The position numbers and the translations under genes are program-made. Positions 9,010 through 17,495 of a DNA stretch of 64,000 nucleotides are shown piece by piece (positions within the stretch are counted from its first letter, which is position 1; the number at the start of each line of letters is the position of its first letter). The stretch is from JBCBTD01 sp039818825 (GTDB lineage: Bacteria; Pseudomonadota; Alphaproteobacteria; Geminicoccales; Geminicoccaceae), in contig JBCBTD010000007.1 of assembly GCA_039818825.1 (NCBI GenBank), forward strand, positions 46,207 to 110,206, in the 5' to 3' direction. The notes beneath the pieces are model-generated. The model was not told where the DNA came from. It saw only the letters and a list, made by a program, of their open reading frames with translations, and did no database searches.

Positions 9010-9582
9010 TCAGGCGTGCCCGGCCTCGCCTGAGAGCAGGGCGGGGTCGATGCCGATCTTGGCCATGGCATTGCCCCACTTGGCGTCGTTGTCGTCGCCG
9101 AACACCAACCCCGCGTCAGCCGGCACCGACAGCCAACCGTTGGCCTGAATCTCGGCATCGAGTTGGCCGGCGGCCCAGCCGGCGTAGCCGAGCGCCAGCA
9201 CCCGCTGCTTTGGCCCCTCGCCACGGGCGATGGCGCGGAGGATCTCGACTGTGGCGGTGAGGCCGATCGTGTCGTTCACCATCAGGGTCGAGTCCTGGAC
9301 GTAATCCGTGCTGTGCAACACGAAGCCGCGGGTCGTTTCGACCGGGCCGCCGTAGTGGATCGGTTGCTCGCCGGCTTCCCCAGGCTCGAGGTCGAGCTGG
9401 CGGAGCAAACCACTGAGCGTCAGCTCATCCACGGTCCGGTTGACGACCAGGCCCATGGCGCCGTCGGCATTGTGCACGCAGAGATAGATGACCGAGCGTT
9501 CGAAGCGCTCGTCACCCATCGCCGGCATCGCCACCAACAGGCTGCCGGTCAGATCCGTGCCGTTCCAATCGCCCTGTTCCAT
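9010..9582 (-). CDS. YqgE/AlgH family protein
   Basis: A 190-residue cytoplasmic protein of the UPF0301 family. Family features are LTGSLLVAMPAMGDERFERSV at the N-terminus, the GLVVNR strand, YGGPVETTRGFVLHS and the ALGYAGWAAGQLDAEI region. The ATG at 9582 fits the conserved start; an in-frame extension to 9618 exists but adds no conserved sequence. The biochemical role of the family is not settled. It lies convergent to the SDR gene and divergent from a peroxiredoxin gene, a combination sometimes seen with redox or regulatory genes. Confidence 0.9.
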   Translation of the reverse strand: MEQGDWNGTDLTGSLLVAMPAMGDERFERSVIYLCVHNADGAMGLVVNRTVDELTLSGLLRQLDLEPGEAGEQPIHYGGPVETTRGFVLHSTDYVQDSTLMVNDTIGLTATVEILRAIARGEGPKQRVLALGYAGWAAGQLDAEIQANGWLSVPADAGLVFGDDNDAKWGNAMAKIGIDPALLSGEAGHA

Positions 9583-9716
9583 GCACGAAAGGTTAGGCAG
9601 CCTCACGCACAGCTTCAAGCGCCCGCGGCCGATGGCGCAGGTGCGGATTTCGAGTGACCCGGCGTTCGTTCGACCTTAGGACGAGCGCAGGTCCACAACA
9701 CCGGGAGGACGAACCG

Positions 9717-10202
9717 ATGGCCATTGCCGTAGGCGACAAGCTGCCGGCCGCGACGTTCAAGCGTTTCGGCGACGACGGCATGACCGACGTGACCGGCGAT
9801 CAGCTGTTCAGCGGTCGCAAAGTGGTGCTGTTCGCGGTACCTGGCGCGTTCACGCCGACCTGCCATGCCAACCATCTGCCCGGCTATGTCCAACAGGCAG
9901 GCGCATTGAAGGCGAAAGGCATCGACGAGATCGTCTGCGTCGCCGTCAACGATCCGTTCGTGATGAAAGTGTGGGCCGATCAATCGAACGTCGGCGATGC
10001 GGTGACCCTCCTTTCCGACGGCAACGGCACGTTCGCAAAGTCGGTCGGTCTCGACATCGACCTCGCAGGACCGTTCCTCGGCGTCCGCTCCAAGCGCTAC
10101 GTCATGGTGGTCGACGACGGCGTCGTGAAAGCCTTGATGGTCGAAGACAATCCCGGCGTCGTCGAGGCCTCTGGCGCCGACAAGGTACTCGCGGCCCTTT
10201 GA
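9717..10202 (+). CDS. Peroxiredoxin, Prx5-like (glutaredoxin/glutathione-type)
   Basis: A 161-residue thiol peroxidase. The active-site motif PGAFTPTCHANHLPGY carries the peroxidatic Cys near residue 49 in the TxxC setting, and FVMKVWAD and LGVRSKRYVMVVDDGVV are characteristic of the Prx5 group. A second Cys (EIVCVAVND) lies about 25 residues further on. The start at 9717 follows GGGAGG. Predicted to reduce hydrogen peroxide and alkyl hydroperoxides in the cytosol. Confidence 0.93.
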   Translation: MAIAVGDKLPAATFKRFGDDGMTDVTGDQLFSGRKVVLFAVPGAFTPTCHANHLPGYVQQAGALKAKGIDEIVCVAVNDPFVMKVWADQSNVGDAVTLLSDGNGTFAKSVGLDIDLAGPFLGVRSKRYVMVVDDGVVKALMVEDNPGVVEASGADKVLAAL

Positions 10203-10211
10203 GGATCTGAC

Positions 10212-10233
10212 CCGCGCTGCCACAGCAGCGCGG
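10212..10233. terminator. Hairpin between convergent genes
   Basis: CCGCGCTG and CAGCGCGG form a perfect 8-bp stem with a 6-base loop, placed between the peroxiredoxin stop and the convergent rnhA stop. No T-run follows on either strand, so it may only mark transcript ends. Confidence 0.4.
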
Positions 10234-10258
10234 CTCACGCCAACGGCACGGGTGGCGT

Positions 10259-10714
10259 TCAGCGAGCGGAGGTCGCGGCCGCTTTGACCGCGGCCCGCGC
10301 CAGCGCGTCGGCGCGCTCGTTGAGCGGGTTGCCAGCATGACCCTTGAGCCAACGCCAGTCGACGTCGTGCCGCCCGCGCGCCAGATCCAGTCGCTCCCAA
10401 AGGTCGCGGTTCTTGACCGGAGCCTTCCCGCTCGTCTGCCAGCCCTTGCGTTTCCACCCGTCGATCCACTGGGTGATGCCCTGACGGAGATAGTTGCTGT
10501 CGGTCCAGAGTACGACCGACGAGGGCCGCTTCAGCGCTTCCAGGGCGGCGATGGCCGCCATCAGCTCCATCCGGTTGTTGGTCGTCGGAGCCTCGCCGCC
10601 CGACAGTTCGCGCTGATGCTCGCCCCAGCGCAGAACCGCCGCCCAGCCCCCTGGCCCGGGGTTGCCCGAACAGGCACCGTCCGTGTGGATCTCGACCACG
10701 TCAGTCGAGGCCAT
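10259..10714 (-). CDS. rnhA: Ribonuclease HI
   Basis: A 151-residue enzyme that cleaves RNA in RNA-DNA hybrids. The carboxylate tetrad is visible: Asp in EIHTDGACSGNPG (residues 7-19), Glu in NNRMELMAA, Asp in LWTDSNYL and the final Asp in NERADALA. The start at 10714 was chosen because the protein begins normally there; a longer frame is available but not conserved. The first 14 bases overlap the end of thrB, so translation is probably coupled, as is usual for thrB-rnhA in Alphaproteobacteria. Confidence 0.95.
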   Translation of the reverse strand: MASTDVVEIHTDGACSGNPGPGGWAAVLRWGEHQRELSGGEAPTTNNRMELMAAIAALEALKRPSSVVLWTDSNYLRQGITQWIDGWKRKGWQTSGKAPVKNRDLWERLDLARGRHDVDWRWLKGHAGNPLNERADALARAAVKAAATSAR

Positions 10715-11663
10715 AGGCGCCCGGTCCGTCGATGCCGCGGTGGAAGCGGTTGTAGGCGAGGTACTCGCGCGGGTCCTTCGGCGTGACCAGTGCACCCGGC
10801 GGCTGGTTCAACCAGTCGTAGAGCCGTGTCAGCAAGAAGCGCAGCGCAGCGCCACGGCAGAGCAATGGCAAAGCCCCGATCTCGGCGGCATCGAGCGACC
10901 GATTGGCGGCGTAACCTGCGGTCATCGCCCGAGCTTTGGTGGTGTTGAACGCTCCGTCCCGCTCGAAGCACCAGGCATTGAGGCAAATCGCCAAGTCGTA
11001 AGCCAGCAGATCATTGCAGGCGAAATAGAAATCGATGAGGCCGCTCACCCCGTCGCCAGCAAAGAACACGTTGTCGGGGAACAGATCGCCGTGGATGACA
11101 CCGGCCGGGAGCGCCGCGGGCCAAGCGTTCGCCAGTGCATCAAGTTCCGCCACGAGTTCCTGGGCGAGGCCGCCTTCGACGGTATCCGCACGGCTTCGAG
11201 TTGCCGTCAGCAGGTCATGCCAGCCATCGAGCGTCAATCGGTTCGCTCGCTGCAGGGCGAAACCGCGACCGGCGAGGTGCAACCGTGCCAGCGCCGCGCC
11301 GACCGAGTGGCAATGGCCGACCGTAGGTCTGCGCGTAGACGCGCCGTCGAGGAACGTGACGACCGCCGCCGGTCGACCCGCTACCTCACGCAGCACCCGT
11401 CCGGAACCATCCGCCAGCGGCACCGGGCAGGACACGCCGCGCGCCGCGACGTGCTCCATTAGCCCGAGGAAGAAGGGCAAGTCTGCCGGATCGACCCGCT
11501 TCTCGTAGAGCGTGAGGATGACCCGCCGCCGTTCGGTCTCGACGAAGAAGTTCGAGTTCTCCACGCCTTCGGCAATCCCGTGCCAGCGGTGGAGCCGGCC
11601 GAGGCCATAGGATGACACGAGGTCACCGATGGTGGCCTCGTCGAGCGGCGTGTAGACTGCCAA
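10701..11663 (-). CDS. thrB: Homoserine kinase, ThrB2/choline-kinase fold
   Basis: A 320-residue kinase phosphorylating L-homoserine in threonine biosynthesis. Kinase-fold motifs: GVENSNFFVET near the N-terminus, VIHGDLFPDNVFF with the catalytic Asp, and GLIDFYFACND as the metal-binding Asp. The start is TTG at 11663 (MAVYTPLDE, the usual N-terminus), with GAGG about 6 bases upstream. It lies 6 bases after the ispH stop and overlaps rnhA, giving an ispH-thrB-rnhA operon. Confidence 0.93.
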   Translation of the reverse strand: MAVYTPLDEATIGDLVSSYGLGRLHRWHGIAEGVENSNFFVETERRRVILTLYEKRVDPADLPFFLGLMEHVAARGVSCPVPLADGSGRVLREVAGRPAAVVTFLDGASTRRPTVGHCHSVGAALARLHLAGRGFALQRANRLTLDGWHDLLTATRSRADTVEGGLAQELVAELDALANAWPAALPAGVIHGDLFPDNVFFAGDGVSGLIDFYFACNDLLAYDLAICLNAWCFERDGAFNTTKARAMTAGYAANRSLDAAEIGALPLLCRGAALRFLLTRLYDWLNQPPGALVTPKDPREYLAYNRFHRGIDGPGAYGLD

Positions 11664-11669
11664 GGCGCC

Positions 11670-12623
11670 TCAGGAGGCTCTGGCCGTCGGCATTCGCGGC
11701 ACGCGAAAGGTCACGTTCTCCTTCGCGACCTCGACTTCCTGGGCTTCCACCTCGAAGCGTTCGGCGCAAGCCGCGACGACCTCCTGCACCAATACCTCGG
11801 GTGCCGACGCGCCGGCGGTGAGGCCGAGGGTTCGCACACCGTCCAGCCAGCTCCAGTCGATCCGATCGGCATTCTCGATCAGCCACGCTTTGGGACAGCC
11901 CGCCCGCATCACCACCTCGACCAGGCGCTTGGAATTGGACGAGTTGGTCGCTCCCACGACCAGAGCCGCGTCGCAACGTTCCGCGATGTGCTCGACCGCC
12001 CGCTGGCGATTGGTCGTCGCGTAACAGATGTCTTCGCTCCGCGGCCCGTCGATGCCCGGGAAGCGCTCCTGCAGCCGTCTGACGATCTCCGCCGTGTCGC
12101 TGATCGAGAGCGTCGTTTGGGTGGCGTAGGCGAGCTTTGTGCCGTTGGGGACCTGAACGTTCTCGGCGTCCTCCAACGTCTCGACCAAAATGACACCACC
12201 GTCAGCGACTTGCCCCATCGTGCCTTCGACCTCGGGGTGACCGGCGTGGCCAACGAGAAGCACGGTGCGACCGGCGGCGTGGTGGCGCTCCACCTCTCGA
12301 TGGACCTTACTGACCAACGGACAGGTCGCATCGGCGAACAACAGCCGCCGCCGCTTCGCCTCCGCCGGCACCCGCTTCGGCACACCGTGGGCCGAGAAGA
12401 CGACGAGCGCGTCGTCGGGCACCTCGTCGAGTTCTTCGACGAACACGGCTCCCTTGGCGCGCAAGCCGTCGACGACGTGGCGGTTGTGGACGATCTCGTG
12501 GCGCACGTAGACCGGAGCGCCATGCCCGACCAAGGCACGCTCGACGATCTCGATGGCGCGATCGACCCCGGCGCAGAAGCCTCTGGGGCCTGCGAGGAGG
12601 ATTGTCAGAGGCGGCTTTGTCAT
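11670..12623 (-). CDS. ispH: 4-hydroxy-3-methylbut-2-enyl diphosphate reductase (IspH/LytB)
   Basis: The last enzyme of the MEP isoprenoid pathway, a [4Fe-4S] reductase producing IPP and DMAPP; in a phototroph it feeds carotenoid, quinone and bacteriochlorophyll phytyl chains. The three cluster cysteines are in GPRGFCAGVDRA, DATCPLVSKVH and EDICYATTNRQ. The family motif VFSAHGVPK is present. The start at 12623 (MTKPPLTI) gives 317 residues, the normal size; the much longer open frame upstream is antisense to chrA. First gene of ispH-thrB-rnhA. Confidence 0.95.
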   Translation of the reverse strand: MTKPPLTILLAGPRGFCAGVDRAIEIVERALVGHGAPVYVRHEIVHNRHVVDGLRAKGAVFVEELDEVPDDALVVFSAHGVPKRVPAEAKRRRLLFADATCPLVSKVHREVERHHAAGRTVLLVGHAGHPEVEGTMGQVADGGVILVETLEDAENVQVPNGTKLAYATQTTLSISDTAEIVRRLQERFPGIDGPRSEDICYATTNRQRAVEHIAERCDAALVVGATNSSNSKRLVEVVMRAGCPKAWLIENADRIDWSWLDGVRTLGLTAGASAPEVLVQEVVAACAERFEVEAQEVEVAKENVTFRVPRMPTARAS

Positions 12624-12686
12624 GGCGCTGTCGCGGTCCTCGTCCAACTTCGCCTGGTTGCATCCGTCGCCTAGCACAAGGACACC

Positions 12687-13898
12687 ATGACTGCCCACCT
12701 TGACGAAACGACGCCGTCGCCACGGCCGGCCGAGGTGTTCCGCGCGTTTCTGGCTCTCGGGCTGACGTCGTTCGGCGGGCCGACCGCCCACATCGGCTAC
12801 TTCCGCACCGCTTTCGTCGATGAACGACGGTGGCTGACGGCGGAACTGTTCGCACGCTATTTCGCCTTCGCACAAGTCTTGCCTGGGCCCACGTCCAGCC
12901 AGCTCGGGATGCTGATCGGGCTGCACCGGGCTGGCCTCGGTGGCATGGGCGCGGCCTGGGTCGCCTTCACACTGCCGTCGGCCTTGCTGATGGTCGCAGC
13001 CGGACTGATCGGGCTCGGTCTCGCCGACCAGCGCTCCGGCTGGCTGATCGGGCTGGCCGCCGCCGCCGTCGGTGTCGTTGCCCATGCCGTCTGGTCGATG
13101 GCGACGACGCTTCTCCCTGACGGCCGCACACGCCTGTTGGCGGCACTCGGATTCGTCGTCGTCGCGCTCATGCCGGGCGCCCTGGGCCAGCTCCTCACAC
13201 TCGCGGTGGGCGGCATCGGCGGCTTCGTGCTGCTCGCCGGGCGAGCACAGCCCATGGACTTCGACGCGCCGCCGCTGCCGAAGGGCCTTGCGACGTTCGC
13301 TGCGGTCGGCTTCGCCACCGTGCTGGTGTTCTTGGTGGTGGCCGCGCTGGTGCCACTCGGCCGTGACGTCACGATGCTCGCCGGCATTCTCTACAGTGGC
13401 ACGTTCATCGTCGGCGGCGGCCACGTCGTGTTGCCGCTGTTGGACGGCACCGTCGTGCAACCCGGCTTCGTCGACCGTGAAACGTTCCTCGCTGGTTACG
13501 GTGTCGCCCAGGCGATGCCGGGCCCGCTCTTTTCCATCGGTGCGTTCCTGGGTGCTGCAGGCGACGACGGCAACATCGGCTTCGCGCTGCTGTGCCTGGT
13601 GGCGATCTTTCTGCCGTCAACGTTGCTGATGGCAGCGACGTTGCCGGCTTGGCATCGCCTCCAATCGTGGCCGGCCGTGCAACCAGCCCTCGCCGGCATG
13701 GCGGCCGCCGTGACTGGTCTGCTGGCCGCAGCGCTGGTCGTCGTTTTGGTGCCCGAGGCGATCACCTCACCCGGCACCGCAGCGATCGCGATGGGTGTCA
13801 CGGCTGTCGTCTTCAGCAAGCGGTTGCCGGCTTGGCTGGTGGTCCTGGCGGCAGCGATAGCCGGTGCGTTGCTCGACGGGGTCGGCTGGCTTCGATGA
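12687..13898 (+). CDS. chrA: Chromate transporter, long-chain CHR family (ChrA)
   Basis: A 403-residue inner-membrane protein with two related CHR halves. The N-terminal half has FLALGLTSFGGPTAHIGYF and the C-terminal half FIVGGGHVVLPLLDG and GYGVAQAMPGPLFS, which are the expected duplicated motifs. About ten to twelve hydrophobic segments are visible. Predicted to export chromate using the proton gradient, although many CHR proteins have not been tested. Divergent from ispH, 63 bases apart. Confidence 0.92.
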   Translation: MTAHLDETTPSPRPAEVFRAFLALGLTSFGGPTAHIGYFRTAFVDERRWLTAELFARYFAFAQVLPGPTSSQLGMLIGLHRAGLGGMGAAWVAFTLPSALLMVAAGLIGLGLADQRSGWLIGLAAAAVGVVAHAVWSMATTLLPDGRTRLLAALGFVVVALMPGALGQLLTLAVGGIGGFVLLAGRAQPMDFDAPPLPKGLATFAAVGFATVLVFLVVAALVPLGRDVTMLAGILYSGTFIVGGGHVVLPLLDGTVVQPGFVDRETFLAGYGVAQAMPGPLFSIGAFLGAAGDDGNIGFALLCLVAIFLPSTLLMAATLPAWHRLQSWPAVQPALAGMAAAVTGLLAAALVVVLVPEAITSPGTAAIAMGVTAVVFSKRLPAWLVVLAAAIAGALLDGVGWLR

Positions 13899-13985
13899 GC
13901 TGATCGACCTCGGGTCTCGACGTTGCACTGCGTCAACGCGCCGATTACGCTCGCCGCCCGATCGACGTCCAAAGGTCCAGCCGCG

Positions 13986-15146
13986 ATGAGCCGCCCCACA
14001 CGACGCCCCGACAATCCCCGTTTCGGTAGTGGTCCGACCGCCAAACGGCCGGGTTGGAGCCTTGAGGCACTGAACGGCGCTCTGCTCGGCCGCTCGCATC
14101 GCGCTGGCCCGGCGAAGGTCAAGCTCAAGGCCGTGATCGACCGGTCGAAGGCGCTGTTGGGCATGCCGGCCGACTACCGCCTGGGGATCGTTCCGGCGTC
14201 GGACACGGGCGCCTTCGAGTGCGCGATGTGGGCGCTGCTCGGCGCTCGGCCCGTCGATGTGGTGGCATTCGAGAGCTTCGGCGCCGGATGGCTCACTGAC
14301 GCGGCCAAACAACTGACGCTGGAGACGCTCCGCACCTTCGAAGCCCCCTACGGCGCGCTGCCGGACCTCGGGGCCGTGTCGAGCGCACACGACGTCGTCT
14401 TCTGCTGGAACGGAACGACCTCCGGCGTGCGCGTTCCGGATGCAGATTGGATCGCGGACGACCGAGACGGGTTGACCCTGTGCGACGCCACCTCCGCGGC
14501 GTTCGCGATGAGGCTCCCCTGGTCGAAGCTCGACGTCGTGACGTGGTCTTGGCAGAAGGTGCTCGGTGGTGAGGCGCAGCACGGGATGCTGGCGCTGAGC
14601 CCGCGTGCGGTCGCACGGCTTGAGAGCTTCAAGCCGCCCTGGCCGCTGCCCAAACTCTTCCGTCTCACCAAAGGCGGCAAGCTCGTCGAAGGCATCTTCG
14701 CCGGCGAGACCATCAACACGCCGTCGATGCTCGCGGTCGAGGATGCGCTGGACGGCCTGAGCTGGGCGGAGGGTTTGGGTGGCCTCGACGGTCTCGTCGG
14801 TCGCGCCGACGCCAATCTGCGGGCGGTCACCCGCTGGGTCGAGCGGACACCTTGGGTGGACTTCCTCGCGAGCGAGCCACGGCTGCGCTCGTCGACGTCG
14901 ATCTGCCTCAAGGTCGTCGACCCGACGGTCGCCGGGCTCTCGGTGGACGCGCAGAACGCCTTCATCAAGGAACTCTGCGCCGTGCTCGCCAAGGAAGAGG
15001 TCGCCTACGACATCGCGGGCTATCGCGATGCACCGCCCGGGCTCAGGCTCTGGGGTGGAGCGACGGTGGAAACCAACGACCTCGAAGCGCTCTTCCCCTG
15101 GCTCGACTGGGCCTTTCAAGCGACCAAACAGCCGCTCGCTGCCTGA
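13986..15146 (+). CDS. serC: Phosphoserine transaminase
   Basis: A 386-residue PLP enzyme converting 3-phosphohydroxypyruvate to phosphoserine. It begins with PDNPRFGSGPTAKRPGW, typical of the alphaproteobacterial SerC type, and contains the PLP-lysine region TWSWQKVLGGEAQHGML. The start at 13986 skips an in-frame extension that is not conserved. It lies 10 bases before serA, so the two form a serine operon. Confidence 0.95.
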   Translation: MSRPTRRPDNPRFGSGPTAKRPGWSLEALNGALLGRSHRAGPAKVKLKAVIDRSKALLGMPADYRLGIVPASDTGAFECAMWALLGARPVDVVAFESFGAGWLTDAAKQLTLETLRTFEAPYGALPDLGAVSSAHDVVFCWNGTTSGVRVPDADWIADDRDGLTLCDATSAAFAMRLPWSKLDVVTWSWQKVLGGEAQHGMLALSPRAVARLESFKPPWPLPKLFRLTKGGKLVEGIFAGETINTPSMLAVEDALDGLSWAEGLGGLDGLVGRADANLRAVTRWVERTPWVDFLASEPRLRSSTSICLKVVDPTVAGLSVDAQNAFIKELCAVLAKEEVAYDIAGYRDAPPGLRLWGGATVETNDLEALFPWLDWAFQATKQPLAA

Positions 15147-15156
15147 GGAAACGATC

Positions 15157-16740
15157 ATGACGCAGCCGCGGGTCCTCATCGCCGACAGCCTCAGCCCCCG
15201 GGCCGCCGAGATCTTCGCCGAGCGTGGCGTCGAAGCCGTCACCCGGGTCGGCCTCAAACCCGACGAACTGATCCAGACGATCCCGGAGTTCGACGGCTTA
15301 GCGATCCGTTCCGCCACCAAAGTGACGTCCGAGGTGCTCGCCGCGGCGCCGAGGCTGCGGGTGATTGGCCGCGCCGGGATCGGGGTCGACAACGTCGACG
15401 TCCCGGCGGCGACTGCGGCCGGGGTGATCGTGATGAACACACCCTTCGGCAACTCCGTCACCACCGCCGAGCACGCCGTTGCGATGATGTTCGCGCTCGC
15501 CCGTGACATCCCTGCGGCGGATCGCTCGACCCGCGCCAGCAAGTGGGAGAAGTCGAGGTTCATGGGCGTCGAGCTGACGTCGAAGGTCCTCGGTCTCGTC
15601 GGTTGCGGCAACATCGGTGGGATCGTCGCCAACCGCGCCATTGGCCTGAAGATGCGGGTCGTCGCCTACGATCCGTACCTTTCGCCGGAACGCGCGGAGG
15701 ACATGGGCGTGGAGAAGGTCGATCTCGACCAGCTGCTTGCGCGCGCCGACTTCATCAGCGTGCATACGCCGCTGAACGAGAGCACCCGCAATCTGCTCGA
15801 TGCGGCGACATTGGCGAAGACCAAGCATGGCGTGCGCATCGTCAACTGCGCGCGCGGCGGGATCATCGACGAAGCGGCTCTCCACGCGGCGATCGAGAGC
15901 GGCCACGTCGCCGGTGCCGCGTTGGACGTGTTCGCAGCCGAGCCGGCGCGGGACAACCCGCTGTTCGCGCTCGAAGACGTGGTGGTGACGCCCCATCTCG
16001 GTGCCTCGACCGCTGAGGCGCAGGAGAACGTCGCCCTCCAGGTGGCCGAGCAGATGGCCGACTATCTGACCACCGGCGCCATCGTCAACGCGCTCAACAT
16101 GGCCTCGGTGACCGCCGAGGAGGCGCCGAAGCTCCTCCCGTACACCCGGCTCTGCTGTGAACTCGGCAGCTTCGCCGGCCAGCTCACCGAAACCGGCTTG
16201 GGGCACGTCAAGGTGACCTTCGGTGGGGCTGCCGCCGAGCTCAACACGCGGCCCTTGGTTGCCTCTTTGCTGCAGGCGTTGCTCCGACCACTCACCGCCA
16301 GCGTCAACATGGTCAACGCCCCGGTGGTCGCGCGGGAGCGCGGTATCGACGTCGAGGTGACGACCCGGGAACGGGTCGACGAGTACCTGACGTTGGTGAG
16401 GCTGACCGTGGGCACCGAGCGTGGTGAGCGGAGCGTCGCCGGCACCCTGGTCCATGGTGAGGAGTCGAGGATCGTCGAGATCCGCGGCATCCGCATGGAC
16501 GCGCGCCTCGGCCCTCGCATGCTCTACGTGCGCAACAAGGATCTACCGGGCTTCATCGGCACGCTCGGCACGATCCTCGGCGACGCCAAAGTGAACATCG
16601 CGACCTTCTTCCTCGGGCGGGAACGTGCAGGCGGCGAGGCCATTGCATTGCTGGAGATCGACCAAGACGTCCCGGCGCCGGTGTTGCAGTCCATCCAGGC
16701 GATGCCGCTGGTTCTGCAAGCGAAGCCGCTCAGGTTCTGA
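15157..16740 (+). CDS. serA: D-3-phosphoglycerate dehydrogenase with ACT domain
   Basis: A 527-residue enzyme for the first step of serine synthesis. Domains in order: substrate/NAD domains with RAGIGVDNVDVPAAT, LGLVGCGNIGGIVA (NAD-binding) and ARGGIIDEAAL (active-site Arg), the His in VVVTPHLGASTAEAQ, an intervening domain (about 320-440) and a C-terminal ACT domain (about 450-527). This is the long SerA type, where the ACT domain normally binds serine for feedback control. The start at 15157 follows TGAGGAAACG. Confidence 0.96.
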   Translation: MTQPRVLIADSLSPRAAEIFAERGVEAVTRVGLKPDELIQTIPEFDGLAIRSATKVTSEVLAAAPRLRVIGRAGIGVDNVDVPAATAAGVIVMNTPFGNSVTTAEHAVAMMFALARDIPAADRSTRASKWEKSRFMGVELTSKVLGLVGCGNIGGIVANRAIGLKMRVVAYDPYLSPERAEDMGVEKVDLDQLLARADFISVHTPLNESTRNLLDAATLAKTKHGVRIVNCARGGIIDEAALHAAIESGHVAGAALDVFAAEPARDNPLFALEDVVVTPHLGASTAEAQENVALQVAEQMADYLTTGAIVNALNMASVTAEEAPKLLPYTRLCCELGSFAGQLTETGLGHVKVTFGGAAAELNTRPLVASLLQALLRPLTASVNMVNAPVVARERGIDVEVTTRERVDEYLTLVRLTVGTERGERSVAGTLVHGEESRIVEIRGIRMDARLGPRMLYVRNKDLPGFIGTLGTILGDAKVNIATFFLGRERAGGEAIALLEIDQDVPAPVLQSIQAMPLVLQAKPLRF

Positions 16741-16748
16741 GTGGTCCG

Positions 16749-17483
16749 GTGAGCGATCCGTTCGACCTCGCCCGCGAGCGCGTGCTGGTGACCAACGTCA
16801 CCGGGTTTCTCGGCCTGCCCGCAGCACTGGCCTGCGCCGACCGGGGCGCCCGGGTGTTTTGCCACGACCTCGGCTTCGCGGAGCCGGCCGTGCGCAACGC
16901 TTTCGCGCGACGCCACCCGGGTCTGACAGCGCTCGCCGCTCAGGCGCCGCGAGAAGCGGTTGCGGAGTGTGGACCGCTATCCTGCGTGGTGAGCAACGAC
17001 GACCATCCGGCGATCCGCTCGCCCCTTGGCGCCACGACCGTGGACGAGCTGCGCGCGGCGCTGGAGCAACTCTGCGTGGCGCCGTTGGCGCTCGCCGCCG
17101 CGGTGGTCGAGCCGATGCGGCGGCGTGGTGGCGGCAAGCTCGTGTTCGTGACGTCGGCGGCGCCGTTGCGGGGTATCGCCAACTACGCGCCTTATGTCGC
17201 CGCTCGCGGCGGCGCCAACGCCCTCGCGAAGACCCTCGCGCTCGAACTGGCCAAGGACGGTATCAAGGTGATCGCCTTCGCACCCAACTTCGTCGAGAGC
17301 CCGACCTACTTTCCGACGGAACTCCTGGCCGACCCGCAGACCCGCGCGAAGATCGAACGACAGGTGCCCCTTGGCCGCCTTGCATCGCCGGAGGAAGCGG
17401 GCGCCGTGCTGGCGTTCCTCGTGTCGCCAGCGGCGGATTTCCTCACGGGCGCCACGGTGCCGTTCGCTGGAGGGTGGGCCTGA
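16749..17483 (+). CDS. Halohydrin dehalogenase-like SDR protein
   Basis: A 244-residue protein of the SDR fold that carries both diagnostic motifs of halohydrin dehalogenases. T15-x4-F20-x-G22 replaces the cofactor loop TGxxxGxG. S136-x12-Y149-x3-R153 replaces the usual Ser-Tyr-Lys, with Arg in place of Lys. Other resemblances to the HheC type as I remember it are VTNV at the N-terminus, CHD after strand 2, VSND and YFPTE near the halide pocket. The known reaction is conversion of vicinal halohydrins to epoxides and halide, and the reverse ring opening. It starts at GTG 8 bases after serA and is probably cotranscribed with serC-serA, an unexpected setting. The substrate and activity are inferred from motifs only. 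Confidence 0.8.
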   Translation: MSDPFDLARERVLVTNVTGFLGLPAALACADRGARVFCHDLGFAEPAVRNAFARRHPGLTALAAQAPREAVAECGPLSCVVSNDDHPAIRSPLGATTVDELRAALEQLCVAPLALAAAVVEPMRRRGGGKLVFVTSAAPLRGIANYAPYVAARGGANALAKTLALELAKDGIKVIAFAPNFVESPTYFPTELLADPQTRAKIERQVPLGRLASPEEAGAVLAFLVSPAADFLTGATVPFAGGWA

Positions 17484-17495
17484 GCGGCCGTCGGA

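Noticed and set aside
12624..13460. N-terminal extension of ispH
   Set aside because: The frame stays open, but it is antisense to chrA and not present in IspH proteins; the ATG at 12623 gives normal length.
13767..15641. 624-codon minus-strand frame opposite serC and serA
   Set aside because: Antisense to two well-supported genes, without recognisable protein features.
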